Positions 54,580-64,000 of a stretch of DNA of 64,000 nt are shown in pieces. The position numbers and the translations under genes are program-made. The stretch's first letter is position 1, and each line of letters opens with the position of its first letter. The notes beneath the pieces are model-generated. The model saw nothing but the letters and a program-made list of their open reading frames with translations, did no database searches and was not told the DNA's origin. Source of the DNA: Uranotaenia lowii (lineage: Eukaryota > Arthropoda > Insecta > Diptera > Culicidae); contig NC_073693.1 in the NCBI RefSeq assembly GCF_029784155.1, forward strand, positions 357,569,825 through 357,633,824. The letters are read 5' to 3'.

Positions 54580-55773
54580 CCCAGATCCCGGCAACGTTAT
54601 ACAAACCGTGTGGAGCTCATCATTCAGATTTAAGCTTTTTTCCTCAGATTTAAGCTTTTTTTTCTCAGATTTGAGCTTTCATCTCCTATCTTCTCAAGGC
54701 AAAAAAGGCTATAATTTGAGGAAAAAAAGCTTAAAAACGAGATTCACCAAGACATACACTGCCGGCCAAAAGTTTGGGATCACCCACTAAATAACATGCA
54801 AATTTTGATCGTTCATATCTCAGCCGTCTTAGGACATATTGCAATTCTTCTGATCTCATTTGAAAGATAATGAGCAATAGCTATTTCGGAGGTATTTTGC
54901 CCAGAAATAATGTTTTAGTTTTGCACCTAAAACATAACCTAAAGTTAGAACATTTTCAAAAAATCGCACTCAATATTCAAAGCCGATCATCTCGGGATAG
55001 GGTGAACCAAAATTCAAAATTTGACCTGCATTAGAATCCTCATTCTATACTTCTCAAAACACAATCAATAAATTTTGAGCAAAAATTTAAGAATGTACTT
55101 GAAATTAACTGTTTTTTGAAAATTCACACTTATGATTCTGAATTTTTATGGTTATGGATTTAAAATATAATTTTTGAATGAATTTATGAAAAAACAACAA
55201 TTCCTAAGCTTTCAAATGCACTCTTCAAATCTACAATACGATGTTAGATGAGAAAGATATGAATGTGATAAATTTGCATGTTTTTAAAAACTTTTGGCCG
55301 ATACACCATACTGAGGGGTGATCCCAAACTTTTGGACGATAACTGAAGTGTCTATTTTATTAATTAAAAGTACATTCTTAAATTTTTGCTCAAAATTTAT
55401 TGATTGTGTTTTGAGAAGTATAGAATAAGGATTCTAATGCAGGTCAAATTTTGAATTTTGGTTCACCCTATCCCGAGATGATCGGCTTTGAATATTGAGT
55501 GCGATTTTTTGAAAATGTTCTAACTTTAGGTTATGTTTTAGGTGCAAAACTAAAACATTATTTCTGGGCAAAATACCTCCGAAATAGCTATTGCTCATTA
55601 TCTTTCAAATGAGATCAGAAGAATTGCAATATGTCCTAAGACGGCTGAGATATGAACGATCAAAATTTGCATGTTATTTAGTGGGTGATCCCAAACTTTT
55701 GGCCGGCAGTGTAGTTAAAAGATGTTGGTCACACGATACAAGGACAAATTGTGTAACGTTGCCGGGATCTGGG
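54580..55773. repeat. Outer inverted repeat (20-bp arms) around the Tc1-like foldback
   Basis: cccagatcccggcaacgtta at 54580-54599 is present as its exact reverse complement at 55754-55773. Beyond these cores the sequences drift apart. This is either an older element whose interior took up the foldback, or the stem of a larger RNA structure. Confidence 0.75.
54757..55711. mobile_element. Tc1/mariner-type foldback element with 345-bp arms, TA target duplication
   Basis: It starts CACTGCCGGCCAAAAGTTTG and ends with the exact inverse, with TA at 54755-54756 and 55712-55713. The left arm (54757-55101) and right arm (55368-55711) match base for base by my reading except for one C/T difference (tcctcattc against tccttattc). 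The 266-bp loop contains a diverged version of the right arm end (gatatgaatgtgataaattt at about 55256, gggtgatcccaaacttttgg at 55316), so the near-perfect arm was added to an older right terminus. No coding capacity. Confidence 0.93.
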
Positions 55774-56689
55774 AAACCCATATGTTGGATGTTGTAGTGA
55801 GACACATCTTCTAAATCACATCGTTTATTCTCTTTATTCTCAATTTTTAATTCATTTGCTTCTCTTTAACGGAATGAAGGTTAAAAGAAATGTGAGTAAG
55901 AGAGCAGTAAAATGTAAACAATAATTTATTTTATTTTCAGCTTCTATATTATGTGGACTATTTCATAAACCTAGAGTTGAATTAAAAATAGAGTGTGCAT
56001 AGCAGTCATACTATTGTCTTTTTAATTTTCTTACATTTTTCAGTTTTCAATTTAAAAAAAAAAGCATGTATTCCGAAACTTCAATAACCCTGTTGCATCA
56101 ATATTAAATTCTATTTCACTTCAAAAATTTATATAATGTGTTATGTATGCATAACCAGTTCAGCTCCTATAACAGCATCATTTTAATTTCCCACTTATCA
56201 GTTTCGATAGAGAAAAGCTTGGTACGCATCAACCGTTGATTACTTCAAATATATAAATTTTTTTATTAATGTATAGTGTAAATTAATTCTTAAAGCTGCA
56301 TAACAATTTATCATTATATTAATTAATTATAATTCACACGGATTGTTCTTGAATGACTTGGATTGATTATTTACGTATCCATACAAATATAATTTGATGA
56401 ATTCACGTGAGCACTGGTTTATTTGCAAAAGTTACTCAACTCAACCGATCATCTCAAATGCGAAATTTAATTTACAGGTTTGAAGCTGTTGTTGTTGGAC
56501 TTTGTGTACTTAAATGTAGCGGTCATAAATCCAGCAAGTAAAAATTGGTTAATATGAGTTATTATTTATGCATCAGATAAGAGTACGCCATTTATAATTC
56601 ATATTAGTACATTCTTAATTTTATTTTACCCTTTATTATCACAAAACCATGTCATTTTATAGCAAGGTGAATATGGTATACACATAAAT

Positions 56690-57000
56690 ATTATATGGAC
56701 TACAAGTACCTACTAATGTTTTGTATAAGGTATAACATCGTTCTTGTATTTTGGTTTTTAGGTGGATATATATTGTTTTATTATATTTTATCGTTAAACC
56801 ACATTATATCAATTTTACTTTATTATTATGATTTTATGATGTTGGTATTTAATATTATACTATATTACATTGTTATATTTATTATTATAATAATATTGTA
56901 ATAATATTTATAATAATATCATAATAATATATTAAATTATATATATTTTTTATATATAAATACATAATATGAACATACTCTTAACAACCTTTCTTGTTTT
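56690..57000. repeat. Extremely AT-rich low-complexity tract
   Basis: Runs of ATAAT, TATATA and TTATTATAA words with almost no G or C (densest at 56800-56960). The 68-codon frame across it is a hydrophobic artefact of composition. Confidence 0.85.
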
Positions 57001-57233
57001 CAGATTGCGTTTTCATATAAATATTTCAGATTAACTATTTTGGAACACATTGTGATAGAACGGATGACTCAACAACAATTCTAATCTTTTCGGAACATCT
57101 ATGTATTATAATGTGATAATCATCACAATTAGTAGATATAATCATCGAATTAGATATCTTTATATTATCTTTATTTAAAATGATATATCATATAACTTTC
57201 TTTCAGATGTATTTCTTATATAAACTTATATTT

Positions 57234-57476
57234 GGTCGGGACTCGAACAGACCGAACTGAATGTCATCAGCATTTTTTTCAAGATACTTGAACTTTTTGT
57301 ACAAATATTTTCAACTAGAGACAAAATCTTTGATGTTTGTCAATCAAAGGCGATAGATTTAAGTCCAAGGAATTCATAGTAATCAATAGTATTCGCCTTT
57401 TTGAATTACAAGAGATTTAATTTCTGTTGTTTCAGAATTTTCTCATGGCGCTCAATTCGGTCTGGTCGAAGCCCGG
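57234..57476. mobile_element. Candidate ~240-bp hairpin MITE
   Basis: cgggactcgaacagaccgaa at 57237 is matched, inverted, by ttcggtctggtcgaagcccg at about 57452 with three mismatches, and the inner bases continue to pair. It lies inside the 5-kb tailed insert. No clear target duplication. Confidence 0.6.
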
Positions 57477-58047
57477 CCGTTTACAGTATTTGACTTTGTG
57501 ATATTGTACTAAATTATATTATTTTAATACAACATAAATACAATTTTCATATGCTATAACATTATATTCATATTATATTTTATTTTATTATATACATATC
57601 TATTGTATTATATAAATATATAGGGTAGGGGCATCTGGGTATCCTCGTTTTACAAAAAGAGCGGGTTACCGTGTATGCTAGTACCGTATTGAATACTAGA
57701 CGTTCCTCAATTTATGTCAAGGGAATTTGGCATGGTTGAGAAAAATAAAGTATTTCATTACTTTTTGTAAAATAAGGACGCACTCTTTTTTCGGAAGCCT
57801 TGGCGGCGGGATTATAATTTGCATGCTATCGTGGTTAGTCAACAATATGGTTATAGCTTCTCGAGATTTTTCCCCTTTTCACCCTGGATACCGTTAGTGC
57901 CTCTGCTTACGATTCCATTCCCTTAGAAGTCTCATTGAGTGGGTATGATTGTGTTGCGTGGTAGCCAAGATGGACGTGTGGGTTATTTTTTTTGCCACAA
58001 CCGCGGCGCTGCCGTAAACCCAAGGTGGATTCAATACATACATACAT

Positions 58048-58071
58048 ACATAATTAATTGAATTTGAAGCT
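58048..58071 (+). repeat. 24-bp direct repeat, right copy
   Basis: Directly follows the CATA repeats; identical to 52962-52985. Confidence 0.85.
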
Positions 58072-60110
58072 TTCGTTTTAGCTTCCACAAGCAAAATTGT
58101 TATGATGTGATTAAATAAATTAAACAAATTAAATTAATAAATACATAAAAAAAAAATTAAATAAATAGGTGAAGTTCTGTATATCCTTACTATCAATGAT
58201 ACTTAGCTTTTTTTGCAGTTACATTCCTCAAACCTTCATTGGTTTACCATTAGAAAATTACCGAAAAAGCATAGCATGCCTTGAACTTCCGTTGGAAACC
58301 AAAAAGCAAAAATGCGACAAACACATTTCAAACAAAAACGCACCACCAAATGTCACCACAGAATCACTTTTTCAATTACAGTTCATATCTGTACATTCAG
58401 ATTTTTTAACATAAACCTGCACTCTGATATTTGGCAACTTCAGGACATCCGCCTGTTGCTTGAACATTAGTTGCAAACGTGCGTTCCCCCTTCAATATTT
58501 AGAACAACACTTTGTTATCAAGAATCAAATTCTTAGGTACCCAAACCCAACATCACAAAACAACTAATTTCACCATAAACCAATGAGCACAACTGATGCA
58601 AACCATTCCTGATCATACGGCGATAGTATAGAACTGATATTTTCACATTAAAACTGCAAATTTTTCGGAAAAATTATGAGTACGAAAAAAAAACACATTT
58701 CCGGCCGGTATTGGGAGACAAAAATTTCTTACCACCCGTTTAGCATCTCTTTTCATGAAATTTAGTATATTTCACCGGGATTTAGCCGGTGGAAACTTTA
58801 ACACTTTATCCCAGTCCCAGCCTTCACTTTGATATATTTTAAGATAATTTTATGTCCATTTTCCGATGTTAAATTCAGGATTTTATGAAATTTTCGCGGA
58901 CGACACGAAATACGCGTGCGATTGGCAAAAGTCATCGCCTACTCCTTCCTCAGCATATAGGACGTTTGCACAGTGCATCAGTATAAGTAAGCCGTTGGGC
59001 AAACAAATGTGACAACCCGAAATTAAATGAATACAAATCGACCAAAGAAGGATATTTTTTGAAGAATTAATGAAAACTATTGAAAAGTTTCTTAAGTACG
59101 ACACATTTTTCGAAAGCTAGATAATTTTTTGACTTTTTTGTGATTTTTTTCTAATTTTGAATGAAGTTCTTTAACAAAAATGAAGACTTTGTACAGGATA
59201 TGAGTGTTGTTAGTGGAAGCAGGGCAAATATTGCTCAAGTTTATTAATCAATTTCGTGACGAAAACTCTTAACTTCATCTTCCTGATTCTAAATTTTATA
59301 TGATAGACCCAAAAACGTGAACAAAGGATCTGGGGGAACCATTTAATGTGCTTCACAATGATGGTTGGCTTATTTTTAATTTTTGTTTTGCTTGATTCCT
59401 CACTGATATCCAATAAAATAATCACCTAATCGTTTCCATTTGTTAGCAAATGATCTGAAATATACTTTATAAATGTTTTTTAGAGAAATTGAGCATTCAT
59501 TTAAGGGAAAACCAACATTTTAGTTGAATTTTGCTTTCGCCGCATATAAAAACCTCTAATGTGTGCCCAACAGACCTCTTGTATGTGTGTGTAGCAAAAG
59601 CCCTAAAGATCAATCTTTTTATCATTAACCGAAAATGCAAAGAATAACTGTTGTTTTCAAACAACAAAACTTTAATCAAATAATTGAATGTATTTATTTC
59701 CAAAACGCGTGTATATTTGTAAATCAATCGATCACACAAGTTGAGCTGTTGCTGCAGAAAAATCAAGATTCTCATTTACAAAAAAAAAACAGTTTTTAGA
59801 TAGCTTTGATTGTTTTGTTATTGAATAACGTAGCCACCGTCAAATCATATGTGAAAAATGTTCAATGGCAATTTCAAAAATCGTATTTGAATTATTTAAC
59901 AAATTCGAAAAATAATTAAAACTTTTACGCGTAACAATGTGAAAATATTGGAAAAACCACCATTCTCAGTAATCTAAGCTTTAGCAATGTATTGAATTTT
60001 ATTATTCATTGAATTGGGTGTACAATACTGAAGAATCACATGTGACTTAAAATGAGATTTTTAAACTTTCCAGATGCATAAAATTCTGAAGACACGTTCG
60101 CACTAATGAC
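58072..60110. other. Non-coding spacer, nothing recognised
   Basis: AT-rich with short frames only (81 codons or fewer). No gene or repeat signature seen. Confidence 0.4.
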
Positions 60111-60219
60111 TTATGCGGCCCTTGGAGCCAAAGGAGTATAAGTGCATAAAATCTTTTTTTTTTGAGAAAACACACTTTCTGTCACTTATACTCCTTTGGC
60201 TCTGAGAGCCTCATACGTA
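60111..60219. repeat. Small hairpin (19-bp perfect core arms)
   Basis: agccaaaggagtataagtg (60126-60144) is the exact inverse of 60183-60201, with weaker pairing outward (ttatgcggccc against gagcctcatacg). The loop is 38 bp. It could be a tiny MITE or encode a miRNA-like hairpin. Confidence 0.75.
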
Positions 60220-60912
60220 ACCAGGAGCATAATTTTTGAAAATTTAAACTATTGGCTATATTTATTTCATTTGAATTCAACCTCTCACTTTTGGATTTTT
60301 GAAATGATATGCTCAATTTGGAGAAATGCCATAAAAAAGCTTGATAATTTTAAGAAAATTTGTATCCCTTTACTTTGTTATCTTAAAAGCAAGAAGAAAT
60401 TATAAATATTCTGCTTGTGTTAATATGTTCAAATTTTTCACTTTAACAACATCCAAAGTATTTATTCAAGCTTGATATGGATTTTAAATTTTCTTGGCCC
60501 GATATTTGCCCACGCATTAAAATTGATATAAAATAACACCATGTTAGAAGAGTTGACGATCAAGAAGAGAATCAGTGTACTTAATGGTTATCAGAAACAG
60601 ATTTTTTAAAAATATCCATAAGTTAGAAAAAACTTCTATGATTTTTAAGTTATTTTCGTAAAACTTATGTTCGTAGATCATTTATTTATTTGTTTTGTTT
60701 ATTAAAATAAACAGGATAAACTCTTAATGCGGCTAATTCAAACTCTGAAATTTTGAAAATTTGAAGGTTTTAGCTCTTCTGACTCAACAGGTTGTCTCTA
60801 CAGTAAATTATATCCTACAATAAATAATACATCGCTTTCTCCCAATTATTGAATCAGGAATATATTTGGGAAGGTTCCAGCTAATCAAACATTCGGTTTG
60901 ATTTTGATACCT

Positions 60913-60923
60913 ATACTTTCTTC
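60913..60923 (+). repeat. Target-site duplication of the truncated RTE copy (3' side)
   Basis: atactttcttc, identical to 61406-61416. Confidence 0.92.
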
Positions 60924-61405
60924 TTACTTACTTACTTACTTAATGATCCCGCGCCGATCCTCCGGTGCATAGGGCCGTGGTAAAAGACCTCCACTGTTGA
61001 CGATCCGGAGCCAGCGTCTTCACCTGGTCCCAGTCAAGATTCTCGTCGACAGTTCGGATTTCAGCGGCTAGGCTTCGCCGCCACGAATTTCTGGGTCTGC
61101 CTCTTCTTCGATGACCTTCTGGATTCCAATCTAGCGCCTCTCTGCAAATCTCGTTTTCATCTCTTCGCAGCGTGTGCCCAATCCATCTCCACTTACGTTC
61201 CCGAATCTCGATTTCTAGCGCCCTTTGATGACACCGGCGATGTAGTTCCTCATTCGAGATCCAGTTGCCAGGCCACCAAGCGCGGATGATATTCCGCAGG
61301 CAGCGGTTTACAAATACTTGCAGTTTTCGCGTCGTTACCGCATATGTGCACCAAGTTTCGCACCCGTACAGCAATACGGATTTGACGTTTGAGTTGAAGA
61401 TTCGG
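60924..61405 (-). mobile_element. 5'-truncated RTE LINE copy, 482 bp, minus strand
   Basis: The reverse complement matches the last ~480 bp of the full-length element at 19746-23155, including the TAAG-type tail (ttacttacttacttac on the plus strand). Exact 11-bp direct repeats (atactttcttc) bound it on both sides. Truncation falls at the equivalent of about position 22681 of the intact copy. A single-base difference near the 3' end (cctccgg against ccaccgg) and few others were noticed. Confidence 0.95.
60940..61405 (-). pseudogene. C-terminal fragment of RTE ORF2
   Basis: It encodes the last ~154 residues (VLLYGCETWCTYAVTTRKL to GGSARDH) in frame without a stop. I found one difference from the intact copy in this stretch (HTLRRDENE instead of HTLRKDENE). 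Being dead on arrival through 5' truncation, it cannot be translated into an active protein. The intact frame reflects youth, not selection. Confidence 0.93.
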
Positions 61406-61416
61406 ATACTTTCTTC
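61406..61416 (+). repeat. Target-site duplication of the truncated RTE copy (5' side)
   Basis: atactttcttc, identical to 60913-60923. Confidence 0.92.
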
Positions 61417-62654
61417 ACGTTAGAAAAATGTTACAGATTCATTTTCTTAACTTTGTCGGAATTTGAATAAATAACAGTAACAATTAGTTTTCGGAGAAAG
61501 AAGATGTAGAATTAAAATAAAATATTTCTCATTTTCGTTTAGTACAAACGTCATGTTAAATTACAAGATACATTATTTGTGAGGGACTTTATAAATATGC
61601 AATTTATAGAAAGCTTCATGTTAACTTGAAATAAATAAAAAAAAATACTTTTTTAATAAACACTCCATAATTTTAATATTCTGGTAAAAATCAGTGATCA
61701 TTGAAATTTAGAAAAAAAAATCAAAGAATGTGAAAAATAAATATTGAAAATCATTCCAAATTAAAAATTTCCTAGAGCTTGGCTGAAAAAAAAATTGGGC
61801 AATCTAGAACGCTTACTTCAAATGAATTTATATAAATATAAATAATTCAATATTAATGCACGCACCTTCTTTCCGGTAATCAATTTTAAGAAAAAACAAC
61901 AAGAATGGAAAAAAAACTTTTGTAGTTGCTGAAATTTGTGCAATCAGATACTGAGATTCTGTCTGTTGTCTTCTTCTAGATTTTAGGACAGATCTAATTC
62001 ATTGAGATTTTCAAATCTTGTGTTGTCCCTCTAGATTCATGATTTTTCTGAGTATTGAGAATTCGAAATCATTTTCGAAGGTACTTAAACTTATTTGGTA
62101 CCTTATTTGATTTTTTAATTACTAGGTAACTCAATAACTGATTCCGTGTTTTAAAAATCCAATCACTTTTTAGAATTTATGTTTTCAACTTTTGTCACAT
62201 TGAGAAGAGCTTTTTCAGAAAAGTTTCTGTTTTCAGTATTTGATCTGAAAAGAATCTATTTCCTAATTGAAAATTGTAAACGGCAAATTAGATCAAAACC
62301 ATTTCTGTGTTTGGAATTTATGAATTTTAAATAAACATTTTGAAAAAGAATTATTCCCTTTGGAAGTCTTGTTTTGGTTTTGATTGTAACTTTGATTTAT
62401 GGTTTTGAATGATTCTCTTGAACTTTTATATCTGTACCTCCGTGGAATATAAGTTGAATTTTTTGGTTGATTTTTTTTTAAATTTTGGATTCTAAGTCTG
62501 AAATGTTAATGTTACTTCGCAATTGTCAAGACGACTATTCTGCTTTCAAAGAAGCACTAACTATGATACACAATGATAAAATGATAAACATTTATTTGTT
62601 TATCTTAGAATTTTTCCAAAACAGAGATTTTTAGTTGGTGATAGAGCTATTAAA
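61417..62654. other. Non-coding spacer, nothing recognised
   Basis: AT-rich sequence without ORFs of note and without recognised repeats. Confidence 0.4.
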
Positions 62655-62673
62655 TAAATTGCGAATTAAATTT

Positions 62674-63480
62674 TGCATTTGGCTCAGTAGGCTGCGCTCG
62701 AAAGTGATGGGAGTGTTGGTTTTTGTGTAATAAAATTTTATTTTACCTTAATCAAATTGGACCTTGGAATTTGATTCAAGAACAAGTCCCGAAAAATATT
62801 CATCAAGGAGCTCGTAGCAATATCCAAGGATTTAAAAGGAATTTTGCCTTGGAGTCCTCAATCTAATTTGAGGAATTAGTGTGTCCGTTCCTTTTTATTT
62901 TATCTCTGGTGGTTTTTAAACTATTGTGTAATTATTTTTTATTCATCAAAACCAGGTTCAAAACGTTACTTTTTGGTTGAAAGCAAAAGCTGAATCTATT
63001 TTAAATCTTTCAAGACATTAGATTCTAAAAACTCATTTCAAAGGATCTGTTTTAAAATTTCAAAGCAATTAAATTTGATCCATGATTTTGTCAAAAGGCG
63101 GTTATTCAAATTATGCTTTTTCATTTTTCAACATTCAAGAACTCAAGTTAGAAAATAACGAAATTAAGTTGCGACTTTATCGGTGAGGGTTAAAAAGTTG
63201 AAATGAAAGACGGATAGAAGATCAGAAGAAAATTCTAAGGTGGTGAAAAGAGCGAAGAGCATTTCGAATAGAAGCTTGACCACATACTAAATTCTTTGTT
63301 CCGCACCAATTAACTGTATTGAAGAAGGAATTCGAAATGTATTTAGGTACCTTCATGAAAATTAAATTAATCAAAAAACTCTAAGAACATCGAATTATCC
63401 ATCATTCAAAAAGTTGAATGAATCATTTCGGACTCAATGATTTAGGGTGGATGTGAGTAGTCAATAAAGCTAAGCTAAGC
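62674..63480 (+). mobile_element. SINE-like retroposon candidate with pol III A box and (TAAGC)n tail
   Basis: Near the left border is TGGCTCAGTAGG (62680-62691), a full match to the tRNA A-box consensus. The right end is gctaagctaagc, a simple pentamer tail. The flanks taaattgcgaattaaattt (62655-62673) and taaattgcgagttgaattt (63481-63499) agree at 17 of 19 positions, a decayed target duplication. No good B box was found at the expected spacing, and 807 bp is long for a SINE, so the body may be LINE-derived. Confidence 0.5.
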
Positions 63481-63499
63481 TAAATTGCGAGTTGAATTT

Positions 63500-64000
63500 G
63501 GCCAGCTCTTATAAGAGTTCACATTTTCGATTAGCTGATTAACTGTTTCGCGATGTTTGCACGTGATGGTTTAACAATTATTGTTTTAAGATACCTGAAA
63601 TTGCTTTCTACGCGACATAAAGGTTATTTGAATGCAATATGTTGAAATCATTTTCAGTTCTTTCGTATAATCAAAAATATATGAGTTATCTGAGATGACA
63701 TATGGTAAAAAAATCGATTCATAGGGGAGAATCGAGAAAAATCATCCCAGGCCCCCCAATATGGCTTAATTCGGCCCTGCTGCTGTTGCATGATGCCTTA
63801 AGTGCCTATTAAGAACGAAATAAATGTTAGCAATTTTTTAACATAGATAACCATATTAAGGAATAAACATTTTTAAATTAGGAAATCGATTCAACCTCAA
63901 AGTCCAACACATACCAAAGGGACAGCTGCTGGCAAGCAAGACCTTTTGACCTAGTTTCTCCAATCGCCAATCGCCATCAGCACAGCTTGTTCCGATCCTC
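63500..64000. other. Non-coding end of window, nothing recognised
   Basis: No ORF, repeat or RNA signature seen. Confidence 0.35.

Larger units (their letters stand above)
52986..58047 (+). mobile_element. ~5.06-kb tailed insert without long ORFs (retroposon-like), flanked by a 20-24-bp direct repeat
   Basis: The left border starts with GC-rich sequence (cggacgttggcagcactggc). The right border ends with a GC-rich segment (ccgcggcgctgccgtaaacc) and then (CATA)n directly before the second direct-repeat copy. A tailed 3' end plus a direct repeat of the target is how LINE-machinery insertions look. No frame inside exceeds 81 codons and no reverse transcriptase is recognisable, so it would be non-autonomous or a retrocopy of a long non-coding RNA. 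It later received at least the foldback at 54757-55711. The body is very AT-rich at 56690-57230. Confidence 0.6.

Overview
The window looks like eukaryotic, insect, and most likely mosquito (Culicidae) DNA. It is AT-rich and poor in genes. It holds one recognisable conserved cellular exon (a Bicaudal-D-related adaptor, minus strand, 3276-4059), two Tc1/mariner-group transposase relics with the DD37E catalytic spacing known mainly from mosquitoes, an RTE-clade LINE, and many small non-autonomous elements. There is no sign of bacterial gene organisation.

Layout. 1-3.2 kb: a decayed CR1/Jockey-like LINE fragment, then a foldback element with a second element nested in it. 3.2-4.1 kb: the BicDR exon. 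4.7-5.6 kb: the first (TGACAAAAA)n array. 6.0-9.0 kb: a Harbinger-like MITE, a DD37E transposase pseudogene split by a TA-flanked MITE and by a second insertion flanked by a ~100-bp duplication, and another LINE C-terminal fragment. 12.0-12.35 kb: a small spliced-looking locus. 14.4-16.4 kb: two MITE-like elements. 17.4-18.7 kb: a second DD37E element with both terminal inverted repeats. 19.75-23.16 kb: a full-length RTE LINE with an intact 1035-residue ORF and a perfect 12-bp target-site duplication. 26.4-30.2 kb: a 9-bp minisatellite of about 2.8 kb followed head-to-head by about 1 kb of the same unit inverted. 33.7-37.5 kb: arrays of related 9-mers (GACAATTTT, GTCAATTTT, GTCATATTT) split by a TTAA-flanked MITE with G-run ends. 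38.3 kb: a 260-bp MITE. 39.1 kb: a possible exon with one in-frame TGA. 40.8-42.4 kb: a fourth 9-mer array. 45.4-46.9 kb: a piggyBac-type foldback MITE (TTAA). 47.0-47.7 kb: another TIR element. 53.0-58.05 kb: a ~5-kb insert without long ORFs, bounded by a 24-bp direct repeat and ending in a (CATA)n tail, which carries a foldback element with 345-bp arms that are almost identical. 60.9-61.4 kb: a 5'-truncated copy of the same RTE with a perfect 11-bp target-site duplication. 62.7-63.5 kb: a SINE-like insert with a pol III A box and a (TAAGC)n tail.

What stands out. Roughly 9 kb is one family of 9-bp minisatellites, present in both orientations and in point-mutant dialects that all keep a GAC/GTC triad plus an A/T tract every 9 bp. 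The period is three codons, so the arrays produce very long stop-free frames (up to 1256 codons) that are artefacts. The RTE family looks recently active: one copy is coding-intact, both copies have exact TSDs, and over their shared ~150 codons they differ by one residue. The ~5-kb tailed insert with a very long direct repeat, and the near-perfect 345-bp hairpin inside it, are the best candidates for undescribed biology. All calls come from reading the sequence; no database search was possible.
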